DNA of 64,000 bases from Takakia lepidozioides (Eukaryota; Streptophyta; Takakiopsida; Takakiales; Takakiaceae). Where the stretch lies: NCBI GenBank assembly GCA_030704615.1, contig CM060733.1, forward strand, positions 8,992,001 through 9,056,000, in the 5' to 3' direction. Numbering within the stretch: the first letter of the stretch is position 1; the number at the start of each line of letters is the position of its first letter. Of the stretch, positions 1 through 12,507 are shown piece by piece. The notes under the pieces were generated by a model. That model was not told the origin of the DNA. It made no database searches and saw nothing but the letters and a program-made list of their open reading frames with translations. A program made the position numbers and the translations under genes.

Positions 1-480
1 CAGAGACTTTTCAGCCTCACGAAAACGTTCTAAGACTCCAACTCCATATGGCAATATGCCACGGATGCCATTGGTGCTATCCTCAGTCAAGTGGTTGACA
101 GGAAAGAACGGAAATGAACCTTACCAACATTTAGCTACCTATTATGTCCACCTGCTCACAAAATTTTGGAAGAATTGACCTACTCCAGTCGTCGTATCCA
201 ACATTGGAGCGACTGAGGAATATTGGACCAAAGCATATACAACGACACCAGTTGGTACCTCCCACTTTCGCCCTTTCACCCTGGTGATTCTGGGTCCAAA
301 TCGAGCTACTTACCCTGTGGGGTGTGTGTCGTATGATCTTCCCCCTTTCCTTGGGCAGTGTCCCATGAGGCTTGTGGAGCGACATCGTCCCTATTTAATT
401 CGCTCCGTGCATATAATATATCCCATACTATTTCTAGTTTGTATTGTACATCAGTTTGTGTGTATATAGCGTGCCACAGA
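1..480 (+). pseudogene. Ty3/Gypsy-like RNase H relic (faint)
   Basis: A short stretch around 50-115 reads ATDAIGAILSQVVDRKER, which resembles the start of the RNase H domain of Ty3/Gypsy polyproteins (usually TDAS-x-AIGAVLSQ). The frame breaks by stops soon after, and the following bases show only weak resemblance to the family. No LTR, primer site or flanking domain can be seen because the window starts here. I infer an old retrotransposon fragment; the match is short and could be chance. Confidence 0.35.
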
Positions 481-1650
481 CATAGTCAAAGAGTTGACGC
501 TGGGTATAGTTAGTGAGAATGCAAAACGCTGCAAAGAGAATTAGACAATTTAGGAGTTGAACGATGTCAAACCCTTTTTATCTATTATAATTTTTTTGAA
601 CTCCCCAAGATTTTACAAAGCAAGTTTCAAGTGCTATTAAAAAAAAAAAAAAACTATGTGTTATGGTGTTTTTTCCTCCCTCCTTTACTAATGACTCTTG
701 TTAAGTGTTAATTTTCTTCCAATGCACATTTGTATAGATGTATAACAGGACAACCAGGTCAAGGTCATGCATTTAACCTTAATTTTACTTAACATGGTAA
801 CTTAACATTCAAAAGTTTCAAATGTTAAATTCTGATCTTTAAGCTATGTGTAATTGTTCCTTCTCTAAGTGCGCTTTCTGAAAGACTCTTATTTTATTTG
901 TTGTGATGCTAAATATCTCTATGTGTTATACTCCCCAGGTCTAAGACATACACAAGGTAGACCGGAGACTGTAGTCCTTTTCCAATGTCAGCCGCCGCAC
1001 GAGGTTGACGTCCACGCTTTGCCGACCATGTTGCAGCTATTCACATGAGTTATGCACGACCGGCAGATTTCCGTAGGGTGGCAGTGAAAGGCTGAGCTGC
1101 CGTCGCCATGCTCTAACCACCGCGCAGGGGTGAAAAGGAAACCAAGATTGTATGCGTCCTAAATAAAAGAACGTCTTGCATTTGAGACGCCTGCCTGCAT
1201 GGGGAATGTGGTTCGACCATGGTTCAATGTGCACCACCCAAGTCCCCCAAAATCCCTTGGGCAAAGGACTTCCCCAACCTAAGAACTTTTCAAAAAAATT
1301 CTTACAAAGGGGTCCACCGTCCTAGGAAAAGATTTATCGCTCCCGAAGACCTTATCCAACTTATGCAGAATGTATGGCGTGGAACCCCACAGCCTGAGAT
1401 TTCATCTTATGAATACACTACAAAATTTAAGCCTGAGATTCCATATTGTGAATACACAATACACTCCAAAATTTATGCCTGATATTCTGTCTTATGGATT
1501 GGGTGAAGTCCTGCATGGAGGAGTTTAGCTCACGTAAGAAAACTCAAAATATTTTTTGAACCGTCAATGTCTTTCTGGACGGTTCAGATCTCATTATGGC
1601 GATAAGCCCATGGGCTTCACCCCATAACCATGAACACCGAGGGAAACTAC
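481..1650. other. Intergenic, no gene recognised
   Basis: AT-rich sequence with a poly-A run near 637-652. At about 1393-1490 an imperfect ~45-bp unit (GCCTGAGATT followed by an AATACAC core) is repeated roughly three times. An 87-codon open frame at 1219-1482 runs through those repeats and shows no recognisable domain, so I do not call it a gene. Confidence 0.5.
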
Positions 1651-2440
1651 GAAATGCAAGGCCTTCAGAAATACACTGGCAAAATATTTGGAGGTTTTTA
1701 CGAATGCACGACAAAACTTACAATAACATTGTAAGGTTTTCCACCTAAAGAAGAGCCAAAACTAGACTCATCAAGGGAGACCTCGGACCACATAATAATT
1801 TCCTGGCTCGTAAATACCTGACCTAATTGTGAAAATATGAAATTCAAGGCCCTCCAAAAATACACTGGCAAAATATTTGGAGGTTTTTACGAATGCACGA
1901 CAAAACTTCCGATAACATTGTAAGGTTTCCCACCTAAAGAAGAGCCAAAACTAGACTCATCAAGGGAGACCTCGGACCACAGAATCATTTCCTGGCTCGT
2001 AAAAACCTGACCTAATTGTGAAATTATGAAATTCAAGGCCCTCCAAAAATACACTGGCAAAATATTTGGAGGTTTTTACGAATGCACGACAAAACTTCCG
2101 ATAACATTGTAAGGTTTTCCACCTAAAGAAGAGCCAAAACTAGACTCATCAAGGGAGACCTCGGACCACAAAATAATTTCCTGGCTCATAAAAACCTGAC
2201 CTAATTGTGAAAATATGAAATTCAAGGCCCTCCAAAAATACGCTGGCAAAATATTTGGAGGTTTTTACGAATGCTCGACAAAACTTACGGTAACATTGTA
2301 AGGTTTTCCACCTAAAGAAGAGTCTAGTTTCCACCTAAAGAAGAGCCAAAACTAGACTCGTCAAGGGAGACCTCGGACCACATAGTCATTTCCTGGCCCA
2401 CAGAATCATTTCCTGGCTCGTAAATACCTGACCTAATTTT
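1651..2440. repeat. 189-bp tandem repeat, four copies
   Basis: A unit starting GAAATTCAAGGCCCTCC begins at 1651, 1839, 2028 and 2217, giving a period of 188-189 bp. Copies differ by scattered substitutions; the last contains a small internal duplication around 2320-2345 and runs into a partial unit near 2400-2440. The unit holds no ORF conserved between copies. The downstream 2440-2640 bp is GC-richer and contains short repeated AAGGCC blocks. This looks like a small satellite-like array, perhaps part of a larger transposon. Its period is close to a nucleosome repeat length, which may be coincidence. Confidence 0.85.
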
Positions 2441-2640
2441 TCCTTTGTATTTGGAGGTACCTTCCAGAGAACTTTCCTCCTGTTTTTGGAGGCACCTTTC
2501 GGGAGTTGTAAGGTCTGCTGGGCTGGCAGGTATCTTACAAATTTGTAAGGCCCTGCTAGGTTAGGTTTTCACGTTGTAAGGCCCCCCTAGGTCGGGTTTC
2601 ACGTTGGGGAAGGCCCTCCACTCAGGGCCTTCCTCTACAC

Positions 2641-4080
2641 ATACCATGCAAGTGCCACACCTACCCAAACACACTATACAAGGTACCAGAGTTTAATGCA
2701 CGCTTGGAGATTGGAGACTTATCGTTATGGTCCCCGGGTGGCCGGAGGGGACACATCGCCTCCCACTGTCAAATCCCCACCTCTGTATTGTGCTCCGTCC
2801 TGCCCTATTTGCCGGTTTAAAAAAATTAAAAGAGTGAAATGTGGTAAGAAAGAGGTGGAAAATGTGATAGCTGGGTGCATTGAATGATAGAATTGTGATT
2901 TGGAGTACAAATCTCAAATGGTGTAGTGCGTTGGGTTCTGATTAAGAAAACCCAATGGTCTGGTTTGTAGCAGCTGATTGTTGCGGTGAACCATGGCTCG
3001 TTCCTTTGCTCCCCCTTGAGGTGCTATGGGAGGTTCCCCACTATTGTATTGCCTCATGGCCCCCACGAGGTTATTTTTTCCTCGTCTTATAATTTGAGTA
3101 TTAGGGCTCCGCTCCCTTTTCATTCCAAAAAAAAAAAAGGGGAAAAAAAGAAAACCGAAGGTGTTGTACTTATTTTTCATTTCCACAAAATTGCAAGTCT
3201 TCACTCCCCTCCTCTCACTTCCCTGGTCCTGCTTCCGCGCGATCAGCAAGGTTATACATAGCAGAGCAGGAGGAACAAGGCAACGCTAAACAACTTAACA
3301 TCCAAATTTTTATTGTTCATCTATTTTTATATTTCAAATAATATATTAACTACTGAAAAAGTAAATTTTTAGTAGGTAAAAATAAGGTTTGAAGTGGCTA
3401 ATAATTGTATAAAGCGAGTAAAATAGTGGTGTTCAAGGGGTTTTAATTTTTTCCCCAAAATAATCCTAATAAAGTTAAGCTCGGGGCCACTGTCCCCTGT
3501 TTAATTTTTTTTAAAAGAAAAAGAAAATCTTGAATAGGCAAAACAATCTGTAAGTGATTTAAAAGTCAACATATAGGTAAATATAATATACTTCTGCAAA
3601 AGTGAAAAGAATTAGCTCATCCTTTAAGGGTTAATAAAGGAAAGAAAAAGGAGGGACGGAACCCAAATAGATTGATAAGAGAAAAAAAAAAAAAGTCGAG
3701 TGCCATGACTTATAACACGCGACTAGGCAGCTACCCAAAGGTCACAGCAGGATGGTAAACAATAGGAACTTAACGGACTCGTGTGATTTGACAATACTTT
3801 CACCGGATGGGGGGCAGCGTGGGCTCCTTGGATGGGACCATGTCAAATCCTCCCCACCCCCTCTTACCCCAAATTCACTATTAAATACACTAGAATGCAA
3901 TAGGTAAATAAGCCATGGTGAATAACCTACTGGGAAGGTCAATGCAACATAGGCAGTGAGGTGCTAGGTTCATGGGGGAGTGTCTTGTCTTGTGTAACTA
4001 AAGTCCATTTTATAATTCGTCAAATTTCAAGACCAAGTGCCAGTTACACCGAGTAGTTACATTCCCTTCCATGTATCCCG
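2641..4080. other. Intergenic, no gene recognised
   Basis: No convincing coding region. The segment around 2930-3150 ends in a GCTCCGCTCCCTTTTCATTCC-like run followed by poly-A (3127-3138), which could be the 3' tail of a retroposed non-LTR element. The 91-111-codon open frames on both strands at 2914-3261 have no family features. Further A-rich tracts occur at 3510-3530 and 3683-3695. Confidence 0.45.
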
Positions 4081-4899
4081 GTGCAACCCCAAGTGGAGTT
4101 ACACTCCCTTCAGTTCCATGTCACTCAGAGAGAAGGTGGGGAAGATTTGCAAGCCTTGTCAGAGATTTCACGCGCGCATTAAGTTCTTACGTTATTCCTA
4201 GTGTTCTCCCAGCAGGACCAGCAAACTAGAAAGCTCGGACGAAGCACAAAAGCGGTCCCCCAAACAGAAAAACAAGGCCAAAATTTGACTTATACAAATT
4301 TGACTATAAGGTGTTTACCTCCGAACACTTTAAAAGGGACACTGCACCGCCGTCAACCGTGTATGACTTTGTGTGCAGCCATGGAGGATATAGATCATCC
4401 CGCTAGCGATCTTCAACTTTCGCTGGGCAGAGGCCTTGTAAGGAGTTCTGTAAATTTGTGATAAAGACGGTGGTCTGCTGGAGGGTGACAGCAGATGCAA
4501 TTGCAGAGAAACATTTCTGGAGACGGGGAAGAGCACAGCATCGGCGGAGAGGGGGAGACGATCTAGCTATTTGGAGAAGTCCTGCAGTGTATAGCGAGAG
4601 AAGAAAGAAAGAACAAGATTCTACACTGGAGGAAGAGCACTAGATGTGAAGAGAGAGAGGGGGAGGGAGAGAGAGCGCGTGCAAAGTGAGAGAAATTTTT
4701 GTGACGTTCAGACATTGTCAAGTGGGGGCACTTTAAGTTCGAAGAGAGCGTACGAGAGAGACGGATAATTGTTGGAAACAGAGAGGATTTACGGACAGGT
4801 GGAGAGACCTCTCATCACTACGCTGAGAGCTGAAAGTAGCTTTAGCTGGACACTGAATATTACTGAGGAGAGGGATACCGTTCTAGAAGGAGAAGAGAA
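4080..4899 (+). promoter_or_regulatory. Likely 5' flank/leader of the SDR gene
   Basis: This stretch precedes the SDR start codon. It has a purine-rich GAGAG segment at about 4650-4700 and further GA-rich DNA up to 4890, typical of plant leaders. No clear TATA box can be assigned. ORFs of 60-130 codons on both strands here show no domain and are treated as chance. Confidence 0.35.
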
Positions 4900-7800
4900 A
4901 TGGGGGCATTTGTGACCTACTTGAAGGCCACACCTGGACCGAGTGGCTTTGGGTCCGGATCCACCGCTGAAGATGTTACCGATGGTCTCTCGTTGGGCTC
5001 CTACACTGCGATCATCACAGGTGAGATCATCCTTCTCAGCCCTCAGTTTTGGGTTATGTTTCCAGCTTTTATGAAAACGATGTTGGATTTCAAAACGAAA
5101 TTGGGTCATCGTCGTATATTTAGTACCACAAGGAGCGCTCAAGCTCTTAGAGGAAGGGTTGTACATGTTCACCTACTACTGCTGAGAGGCCCAACAGTGT
5201 GGGCATAGTTCCCTCAAACTCTACAGAGATCAGTGCTAAAGTTTCAACCAAGTCAAGTAATTTCATATCATGGACAATTTGGAATTTAGCTCTCTGTAAC
5301 ATAGTGGCCTGGTCGAATTCCTGATATCATATTGGTGATGGATAGGCAGGTGGAACTGCTGGGATTGGAAAGGAGACTGCAAGGGTACTAGCAAAGAGGG
5401 GGGCAAGAGTGGTTCTTGCTATCAGAAACTTGAAAGTTGGAGAGGAGGTGAAGGCAGAGATTTTGGAGGAAAACATGAAGGCCCGCGTTGAGGTCATGCA
5501 GCTCGATTTGAGCAGTTTGAGTTCAGTTCGCAAGTTTGCTGCAGACTTCAAGGCTCGCAATTTACCCCTCAACATTCTTGTGTAAGTTGATTCCGTTCTT
5601 TTATAAGAGTTATGTGTCCCATTGTTTCCCATGCAGAAACTCATGGAAGGAGAGAGAAAGAAGAAAATGAACTTTATGCAACATCCATGGGAGGCCGAAG
5701 GAACAAAATAGACCAACACAAGAGAGCCACTGAAGGTCCAAAATGACAACTCAGGGCACAAATATTGCTGAAGGCGGAGCAGTGTGTCATATGCACTTAG
5801 GTGTCTTCTAGCTAAAGCCTCCATAAGAAAGAGACATAGAGGAAGAATGTACTCATAAGACGTTGTTTGCCGTAGCCTTGTGGCCATTGACCCCGCTCCC
5901 AGTGAGCGGAACACAAAGGGACAGAAACTACCTTTGTCAGGGGCTGACGCCAGTAGTAAGACTTACCTTGAAACAGACATTTGATCCGAGTTTCCCAGAT
6001 ATCCTCTAGAAACCCTTCACACAAACCTCAGTCTGCTGAGTGTGATTTCCCCAATAACTAGATCCCAAAAGGGCCCAGGCGTTTGGCTCAGCCTTGAGAT
6101 TTTCAATGTTGGTAAACAGAGGTACGGGAACGATTCCCTTGATGGATTTGACTAGGGTGTCTCTCTGGTGAGAGTACCCAGGACAATGAATCAGAAAGTG
6201 GATATTGTCTTCAGGTTGCCCACACAACAGGCATTTGCAATCCCCTTTCCTCTCTGCATCTGCATGCTGTTCAAAGGTGGGCTTCCTGCCCCGAGTTTAA
6301 ATCTCAGTCTAGTGCCAAGAGTGGGTAGACCCTTGAGGTCATCCATGATGGCCTCACCTATGTCAGACTGCAAACAAGTTCAGGGATGTTTTCTCATTTT
6401 CATCAGCCGATTTCCTGGCAAACAGACATGGCTTTGGACACAACAGCCTCTAAGTCAAATTATCCAGCAGGGTCAAGACTTGCGGACTTAGATTCAGATC
6501 CTTGAAAATCTCTTCTACCCACTTGTTATGAGAGACGAATAAAGTAGAATGTAATAAGGACAATAACTTTGAAGAAATACGATGAGGGGAAAAGCGGGAG
6601 AGCCCACTGGTGTTGGCTAATGATGTGTTGGAAGACAGAAGAGGGCCCAGACTCTCTTGAAGTAGACAATTTAACTGCCGCAAATCCCAGAGATGAATTG
6701 AGCCTGCTCGTGTGACCACGAACTGTCTCCAGCTTTGGTCACAGTCCATGAGAGCCACTGCTGACCCTAACATTATACGCGGTTGTGCTCTACGCCTGGC
6801 CATAGCGTAAATCTGAAACATGCAACAGTCAGGACTCAATAGTACCAAGATTTATCAGCTAGGCCAGCCCTTCTTCCTTACGTAGTCAAAATAGCTCGTG
6901 TACTCATTTCAAAAGAGGAAGTCTTCCAATTTTGGGAAAGGAACCAGCCACGGCAGATTAGGAGAGGCAAAAGAGAGAGGCAATTGAGTGAAGTTGTTAG
7001 CTTCTCAAAAACGACTTGAAACGAGAGCTTATAATGCATACTGATGTCTTGATATTGCTCTGTAGAAATAATGGGGGAATCAGCTCTGACGAGCCTAGAT
7101 CTACATCAGATGGCCTGGAGTTGATGTTTGCCACCAACTATTTGGGTTAGCTCTCATGCCCTGAATGATCTGGACACTGAGAGAGCAAGAGTGACAGATG
7201 CATGCATTCGTCTGTCAGGTTAGGGATTTAGCACTTCCTTATTCTTATGGGCAGAGTAACTCGTCACCCTCCCCTCAAGTGGCTTATGGGCGAAACCCAC
7301 TGTGAAGCAGGCTGGCCAAATCTCTCCAAAAGAGTATGCCCCTGGTTGCAAGATAAGCTGCGTATACAAGTTAAATGTCAGATTCGTTGTACAGGATTGA
7401 TTCTTTGTTACAAACCCTTAAGATGACCGCAATTTTGGGCATTATTCCTGGGAATTGCTTGCAGAGCTTAAACAGGGTCTAGGGAATTTTCTGAAAGGAT
7501 ACTGGCAAGAAGTCATAGAATTGTCATGTTGGTCGGCTAAAATGGATTAGGGCCTCGTATCTGTCGTGCAGGTCACTTTTTGTTGACAGACTTGCTGCTG
7601 GACATCATGAAGACAACTGCCACGCAGACTGGCATCAGAGGACGCATCATTGTTGTATCAGGAGCCATCTATACGTTCACTCCGAAGGGTGGGATAGCAT
7701 TTGCTCAACTAATCAACTCAAAAACGTAAGGACCTGAATGAACTGGGTATCGATAACTCCTTGGTTGTTATTTACATTAGCCCTTGCCTATCCTCCTCTC

Positions 7801-10073
7801 ACTGTGCCCAGCCCTACCTTTCTCTACATCGACTATATCTCTGTTACGGTTGGTCTTCTGAAAGCAGGGGGTTTACTGGATGGTGTGGAACAGAATCTAC
7901 GGTTTTTCGGGTTATGGTCAATCAAAGCTTGCCAACATCCTCCATTGTCAGGAGCTCTCGCAACGTCTCCAGGTCTTCTTTTTGCTGCCCATGGTTGTTC
8001 AAACCTTCTTTACCCGAGCTTTGTGTCCCAGTTGTGGGGTGAAAACTCCACAACAAGTGAATATAGAGCACCCGTAGTGCATGCTCAATGGCCCATGTGG
8101 TGCATGCCTCTTCCCCTCTCTCCTCTATACAACGTTTGGTATGGTTTATCCTAGATGTCTTTTAAGATAACTAGAAGGACTTAACCTAACCATTCCTAAG
8201 ATGCTACAATTACCCTAAAGCAGTACACTAACTAGGGTTAGTAATAACCCTAAGTGTTAGTATGTTAATATAGGGAGGTACTTTAATATAGGGAGATGAC
8301 GGAAATAGAGCCATGTGGCTGTTCGGGGTAAGTTTGGGATCCCTTCCTTAAGCTCCCGAAGAGATGAATTCAAGGTCAGATGGTGGAGTCAGCTGCAACA
8401 TATGTCCAACATCAGATATCCTAAGTTTAATCGACTCTGTATCTTGGAAGCAGGATCGCCCTGTCAAACAGGCTAAATCCTGGCGGAAGAGAGTAGAAGA
8501 GATTTCTGAATCTTAGCCCGCAAGTCTTGACCTTGCTGGATAAATCTGACTTAGAGGCTGTAGTGTCCAAAGCCATGTCTGTTGCCAGGAAATTGTCTGA
8601 TGAAAATGAAGTTAGTCAGAAAACTTCCCTGAACTTGTTTCCAGTCTGTGACATGGGGGAGGACATCATGGATGACCCCAAGTGTCTACACACTCTCGGC
8701 ACTAGACTGAAATTTAAACTCGGGGCGGGAAGCCTACCTTTGAACAGCAAACAGAAGCAGAGAGAGTGCAATTGCCCGTTGTGTGGGCAACCTGAAGACA
8801 ATATTCATTTTCGGATTCACTTTCCGGGGTTCTCTCAGAGACGCTCTCTTCAAATCTATCAAGGCCCGAATTGTGCCTGTACCTCTGTTTACCAACTTTG
8901 GAAGTCTCGAGGCTGAGCCAAAAAGCCCAGGCCCTTTTGGGGCCTAGTTATTGGGCAAACCACACACAGCAGGTTGATGCTTGTGTAGGGATTTCTAGAG
9001 GATATCTGGAAAACCCGGATCAATTGTTTATTCCAAGGTAAGTCTTACTACCGGCGTCGGCCCCTGACAAAGGCGCAGGGTCAATGGCCACAAGGCTACG
9101 GCAAACATCGTCTTATGAGTACATTCTCTCTCCCCACCAAGTTTGCCTGACAATCCTTGGTATACCTACTGGCTTACTCCGCTCCTGTGTGGGAGCCTGG
9201 GGGGCACCCTGCTGATTGTTCAATGCTTCATCTCAAGTCCTAGACTGGTCAAAGGCAAGTCATAAGAACTGGACTTTTGTGGTTGTTCAATTATGGGTGC
9301 AACACAGTATGGTGCCAATCTTTTAGAGTCACTGATCAGTGCGTCGCTTCTCTTGACTCGGTGCAGAAACAAGGCATCAACATAACCGTCAATACTCTCC
9401 ACCCAGGAGCCATCAGGACCAAGCTCACAAAAATTAAGGGTCCACTGGGGCTCATTGGTAAGAAAGTCTCCTTAGGCCTCCTCCATTTCCAAAATGGATA
9501 TAGCTTGGATTTTGCCAGAAAATTATATGCCATACTAATGGTCTAAGGAAGAAATTCACGAACAATCATCACTCCCCATTTCGATTGATGATCTGACACA
9601 ACAGTTACTTCATGATGTGAACAGAGTCCCTTCTGCCCGATTTCATCTACAAGAATGTTCAGCAGGTATACATCAAAAACCTTCACGTTGTCAGAATAAG
9701 CCTGCATACATAGCTTCAATAGAGACCTTTCGATTTCTGTTTCCGGGTTATACGCGTCCGCTTTCTCCTCGGGATGAAAAAAACTGTGGATTTGGAGACT
9801 CAGGGTACTTGAGAGCATTCACTTTTCCTTTTTGAATTCAAACAACTGCCCAGATGTAGCTTTATGCAATTTCTTGACAATTGCTTGTGTTGTTGGTGCT
9901 CATGGCAGGGGGCAGCTACCCAAACCTATCTTGCAGCACACCCGAGCCTGGATGAGGTGACTGGAAAATACTTTGTAGATTGCAATGAAACTCCACTGTC
10001 CGGCCGAGCATTGGACAGGGAATTGGCTGATAAGCTTTGGAAGTGGAGTGAGGCCTACATTAGCACTCATTGA
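4900..10073 (+). CDS. TIC32-like short-chain dehydrogenase (SDR), split gene
   Basis: Predicted NAD(P)-dependent short-chain dehydrogenase of the TIC32/retinol-dehydrogenase-like plant group. Exons I can place: 4900-5020 (GPSGFGSGSTAEDVTDG, the conserved N-terminus, then IITG), 5350-5581 (completes the TGxxxGIG nucleotide-binding motif, then DLSSL), 7066-7145 (NNGG in place of NNAG, then FATNYLG), 7572-7725 (IIVVSGA with the catalytic-type Ser), 7894-7972 (the YGQSK active-site Tyr and Lys), 9367-9457 (NTLHPGAIRTKL) and a last exon from 9909 (TGKYFVDCNE) to the stop at 10071-10073. All placed donors are GT, and phases agree up to 9457. The phase jump from 9457 to 9909 implies one small exon I could not fix. 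Introns 2 and 5 carry LINE-like debris. All key residues are present, so it may be functional. Plastid location is inferred from the family only. Confidence 0.85.
5812..6848 (-). mobile_element. LINE-like ORF2 3'-end relic in SDR intron 2
   Basis: Read on the minus strand, this segment encodes broken pieces of a protein whose best landmark is LLCGQPEDNIHFLIHCPG at about 6170-6225. This is the C-x2-C-x7-H-x3/4-C arrangement seen in the zinc-finger region after non-LTR reverse transcriptases (zf-RVT type). Upstream pieces (KWVEEIFKDLNLSPQVLTLL) and downstream pieces recur at 8345-9150 (+) and 21790-22390 (-). Stops and frame changes make it non-coding now. It lies between SDR exons 2 and 3. Family assignment rests on the C/H pattern and multicopy nature; it could be another retroposed gene. 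Confidence 0.55.
8345..9150 (+). mobile_element. LINE-like ORF2 3'-end relic in SDR intron 5
   Basis: Plus-strand copy of the same repeat as at 5812-6848. The longest open part (8527-8916) reads TLLDKSDLEAVVSKAMSV, then GTRLKFKLGAGSLPLNSK, then CPLCGQPEDNIHFRIHFPG. The last Cys of the finger is replaced by Phe, so the copy is decayed. It sits between SDR exons ending at 7972 and starting at 9367, and must be removed by splicing for the SDR to be made. Confidence 0.55.
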
Positions 10074-11394
10074 TTTTTGTCACTCACCTGAAATTATCAA
10101 CCCATCTCCCTGTCAAAGGATTTCTCTGGGACCAGAAATTGATTTCTTAGAGAATCTCAAAGCTCTCGCAAAATCAAGCTGAATGGAGATCTTGCCAGCT
10201 TGAAGAATGCTCAACTTGATTATGACTCATAAGACAGTAATGTTGAGTAGTCAGGCGACGGCAAATGTAACCAAGACTTGACCTTATTACTTGAATAAGA
10301 AAGTTAACCAAGCTAAGTGCAAGTTCACTTACATTACTAACAGTCTTTGGAACCTTAGACTGAAATAATTAAAGACTTTTTGAGGTGAATCTAAGCATTA
10401 AAGTGACATTTTCTAATACTGTGAGGTTGTTGCCAGTGATTGTTACTCATCCCCTTCTTCTTCATCTCCGTGAACCCCAAATTTGCCTAGGGGTTAAAAT
10501 TCTCTTTTCCTCAACGTGCGTCCTCAATTTGTTGCACAAAACCCTTGTGCAGCTCAAAGTATTTATAGGGAGGCACTGCAGGCATCTCACCAAGAGGACG
10601 CATCGCCCACTTTTTGTTTTTTTCAAAGGTAAACGCCTGGGAGCAACATTGCCCACTGCTCTCTACACTCCACAGACTGTTCAAACGTTAAAATGCCGCC
10701 CTCTTTGCATCTTTTCAGGTCAATTCATAAAGCCAGGCTCGAAAACCCATCACCATAAAATGGGGCGCTATTGCCTTCAAACCATCATGCCCGCATTACA
10801 GATGCATGGTCAAGATATGAATTCAGAGTATACTAAGGGTATGTATTTCTGGAGTCCATGCATCACTACAACAGCTCTATCTGTGCTTCATTTATGCTAA
10901 TCTCTCTTCTACCTTTATACTTGAGGTTTGTATTGATTTAATGAGGGTTCATGTTCCAGTTTTGGTTTTCTAGTGGGGGCTTGTGCAGAGCAAAAACCCA
11001 CCAAACCTCTAGGATGGGGGCCTATAAAGGTCAGGATCCACCAATTGCCCCCCAGGAACTGCCCCTAGCAAGGAATAGCAAGGGAATGGTTCCAGGGACA
11101 CCCTTATAAGCACCGCTCCTAACGATGTGCCAACCTTCTAATCAATCTATTTAAATCAATGGTCTTCAATGGCCTTCCATGAGGCTGCGGCCCCGCAAGA
11201 GAAACAAAAAATACTATTTCGGTATGTAGGGGAGGCCTTGAAGAGCTGTGTTTCTTTAATGCCCCCTAGAGATGGACCTATCTTTAGATTAGCCAACTTG
11301 TTTTATTATAACAGCTAGTTTAGGATTAGAAGATATTCAAGATGGCCGCTGATGTGTGATGCTCATGGGATATAATCTGGACAGCCCGTCAGGT
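10074..11394. other. Intergenic, no gene recognised
   Basis: Follows the SDR stop. A 171-codon open frame at 10385-10900 has no domain, an odd composition and no conserved motif. Sequence near 10975 contains GTGGGGGCTTGTG, a short string also present at 23365 and, inverted, at 26548, hinting at a dispersed repeat. Otherwise nothing is recognisable. Confidence 0.4.
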
Positions 11395-11847
11395 GTTGAC
11401 ACCTGTTATTCTTGTTGAGCCATTTGGCATTTCTATTTAAACAGAGCTTTAGGGCCCTTGGGGTGGTTGATTTTGGTTTCAACAGTGTACTACTCCCAAT
11501 GTATTGGAGTGGAGTATGTAGATGAACTGTGTGTATTGAGCTTTTGATGCTAGATTTTGTTGTGTCCTCTTGTGAAAGATTTTGTACTCTTGGCAGGCAG
11601 GCTTTGCTGAGCAAGCATCCTTGTTTTGTACTAAGCCGGTAGAGGAAGGGGAATAATCCCCTCGCACCAGAATATTGGTGGAGATGTGGGGTAACTAAAT
11701 ATGTTAGCAGAAGAATGTTTGTCGTACGATACACCTCATAGTCAGTAGATTTTGTCCTAGCAAGGGTATGATTGCGATGACAGGGTATAGCTGAGAGAGA
11801 CGAACTGCTATGCTCTTGCGCTTTCCTGCACACTGCACTCCTAACAA
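11395..11847 (+). repeat. Possible LTR or promoter block upstream of a broken ORF
   Basis: The block begins TGTTGACACC and ends CTCCTAACA, so its ends form a TGTT...AACA inverted repeat typical of LTRs. It includes a TATTTAAA box near 11433, about 425 bp upstream of the ATG at 11857. No second copy is visible in the window, and the bases just after it do not match a known primer-binding site. It may be a retrotransposon LTR or simply the promoter of the following gene. Confidence 0.25.
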
Positions 11848-12507
11848 GCATCAGCTATGGCCTCCAGCTCTGATCTGATTGACTCTGACCCTGAGGTGTT
11901 TGAAGTTCATATCATTGAGCGCGTCCCAATTTTGAAGCAGTGTACGTCCATGAGCTTGCACTACATCAAATTGGGGGGGGGGGCGCGGCTTGCGACGCCA
12001 GCCGCGCCCCCACGCCCCGCGCGGCGCTGAGCCTGTGTCGCCAACCCCGCGGCGCTTTTTTGCGACGCCCAGCCGTAGCAAGGTGGCATGAAGGGGAAAG
12101 GGACCCCCACTGCGACGGGTTTTTTTTTTTCTTCCGACGTCCCGGCGTCGCAATACCGAAAAAATAAAAAAAAATTGGGCGTTGCGACGCCGGGGCGTCG
12201 CAACGACATCGTCACAATAGGTGTTTGTTTTTTTTGTTTTGTTTTTTGGGCTTTGCGGCCCTCAACGTCACAAAAACATCGCTAGGGGCGCTCCGCGCTG
12301 GGACACCCAACACTGCGATGTCAGGGGGTCGCAACGGTGTTGTAGGTCATCACAACGACGTCGTTTGGGGCGCTTGGCGATGGGGCTGTAACAACGGCGA
12401 CGACGACGTGGCTATGGCTGGGGCTGGGCACTAAGGCTGTGGAGGTTGCAACTCCCCGGTGTCACAAGAGGGAACCCCTTAGAAAGAACTTGAAAGAAAT
12501 CTTGATA

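Noticed and set aside
4789-5172. 127-codon minus-strand open frame
   Set aside because: It is the antisense shadow of SDR exon 1 and its flanks.
7738-8154. 138-codon plus-strand open frame
   Set aside because: It overlaps SDR exon 5 in the wrong frame and runs through intron DNA; the SDR frame explains the only conserved part.
10385-10900. 171-codon plus-strand open frame
   Set aside because: No domain, no motif, composition like random AT/CT-rich DNA, and no splice or promoter context that supports it.
11363-11851. 162-codon minus-strand open frame
   Set aside because: It is antisense to the LTR-like/promoter block before the ATG at 11857 and has no recognisable family.
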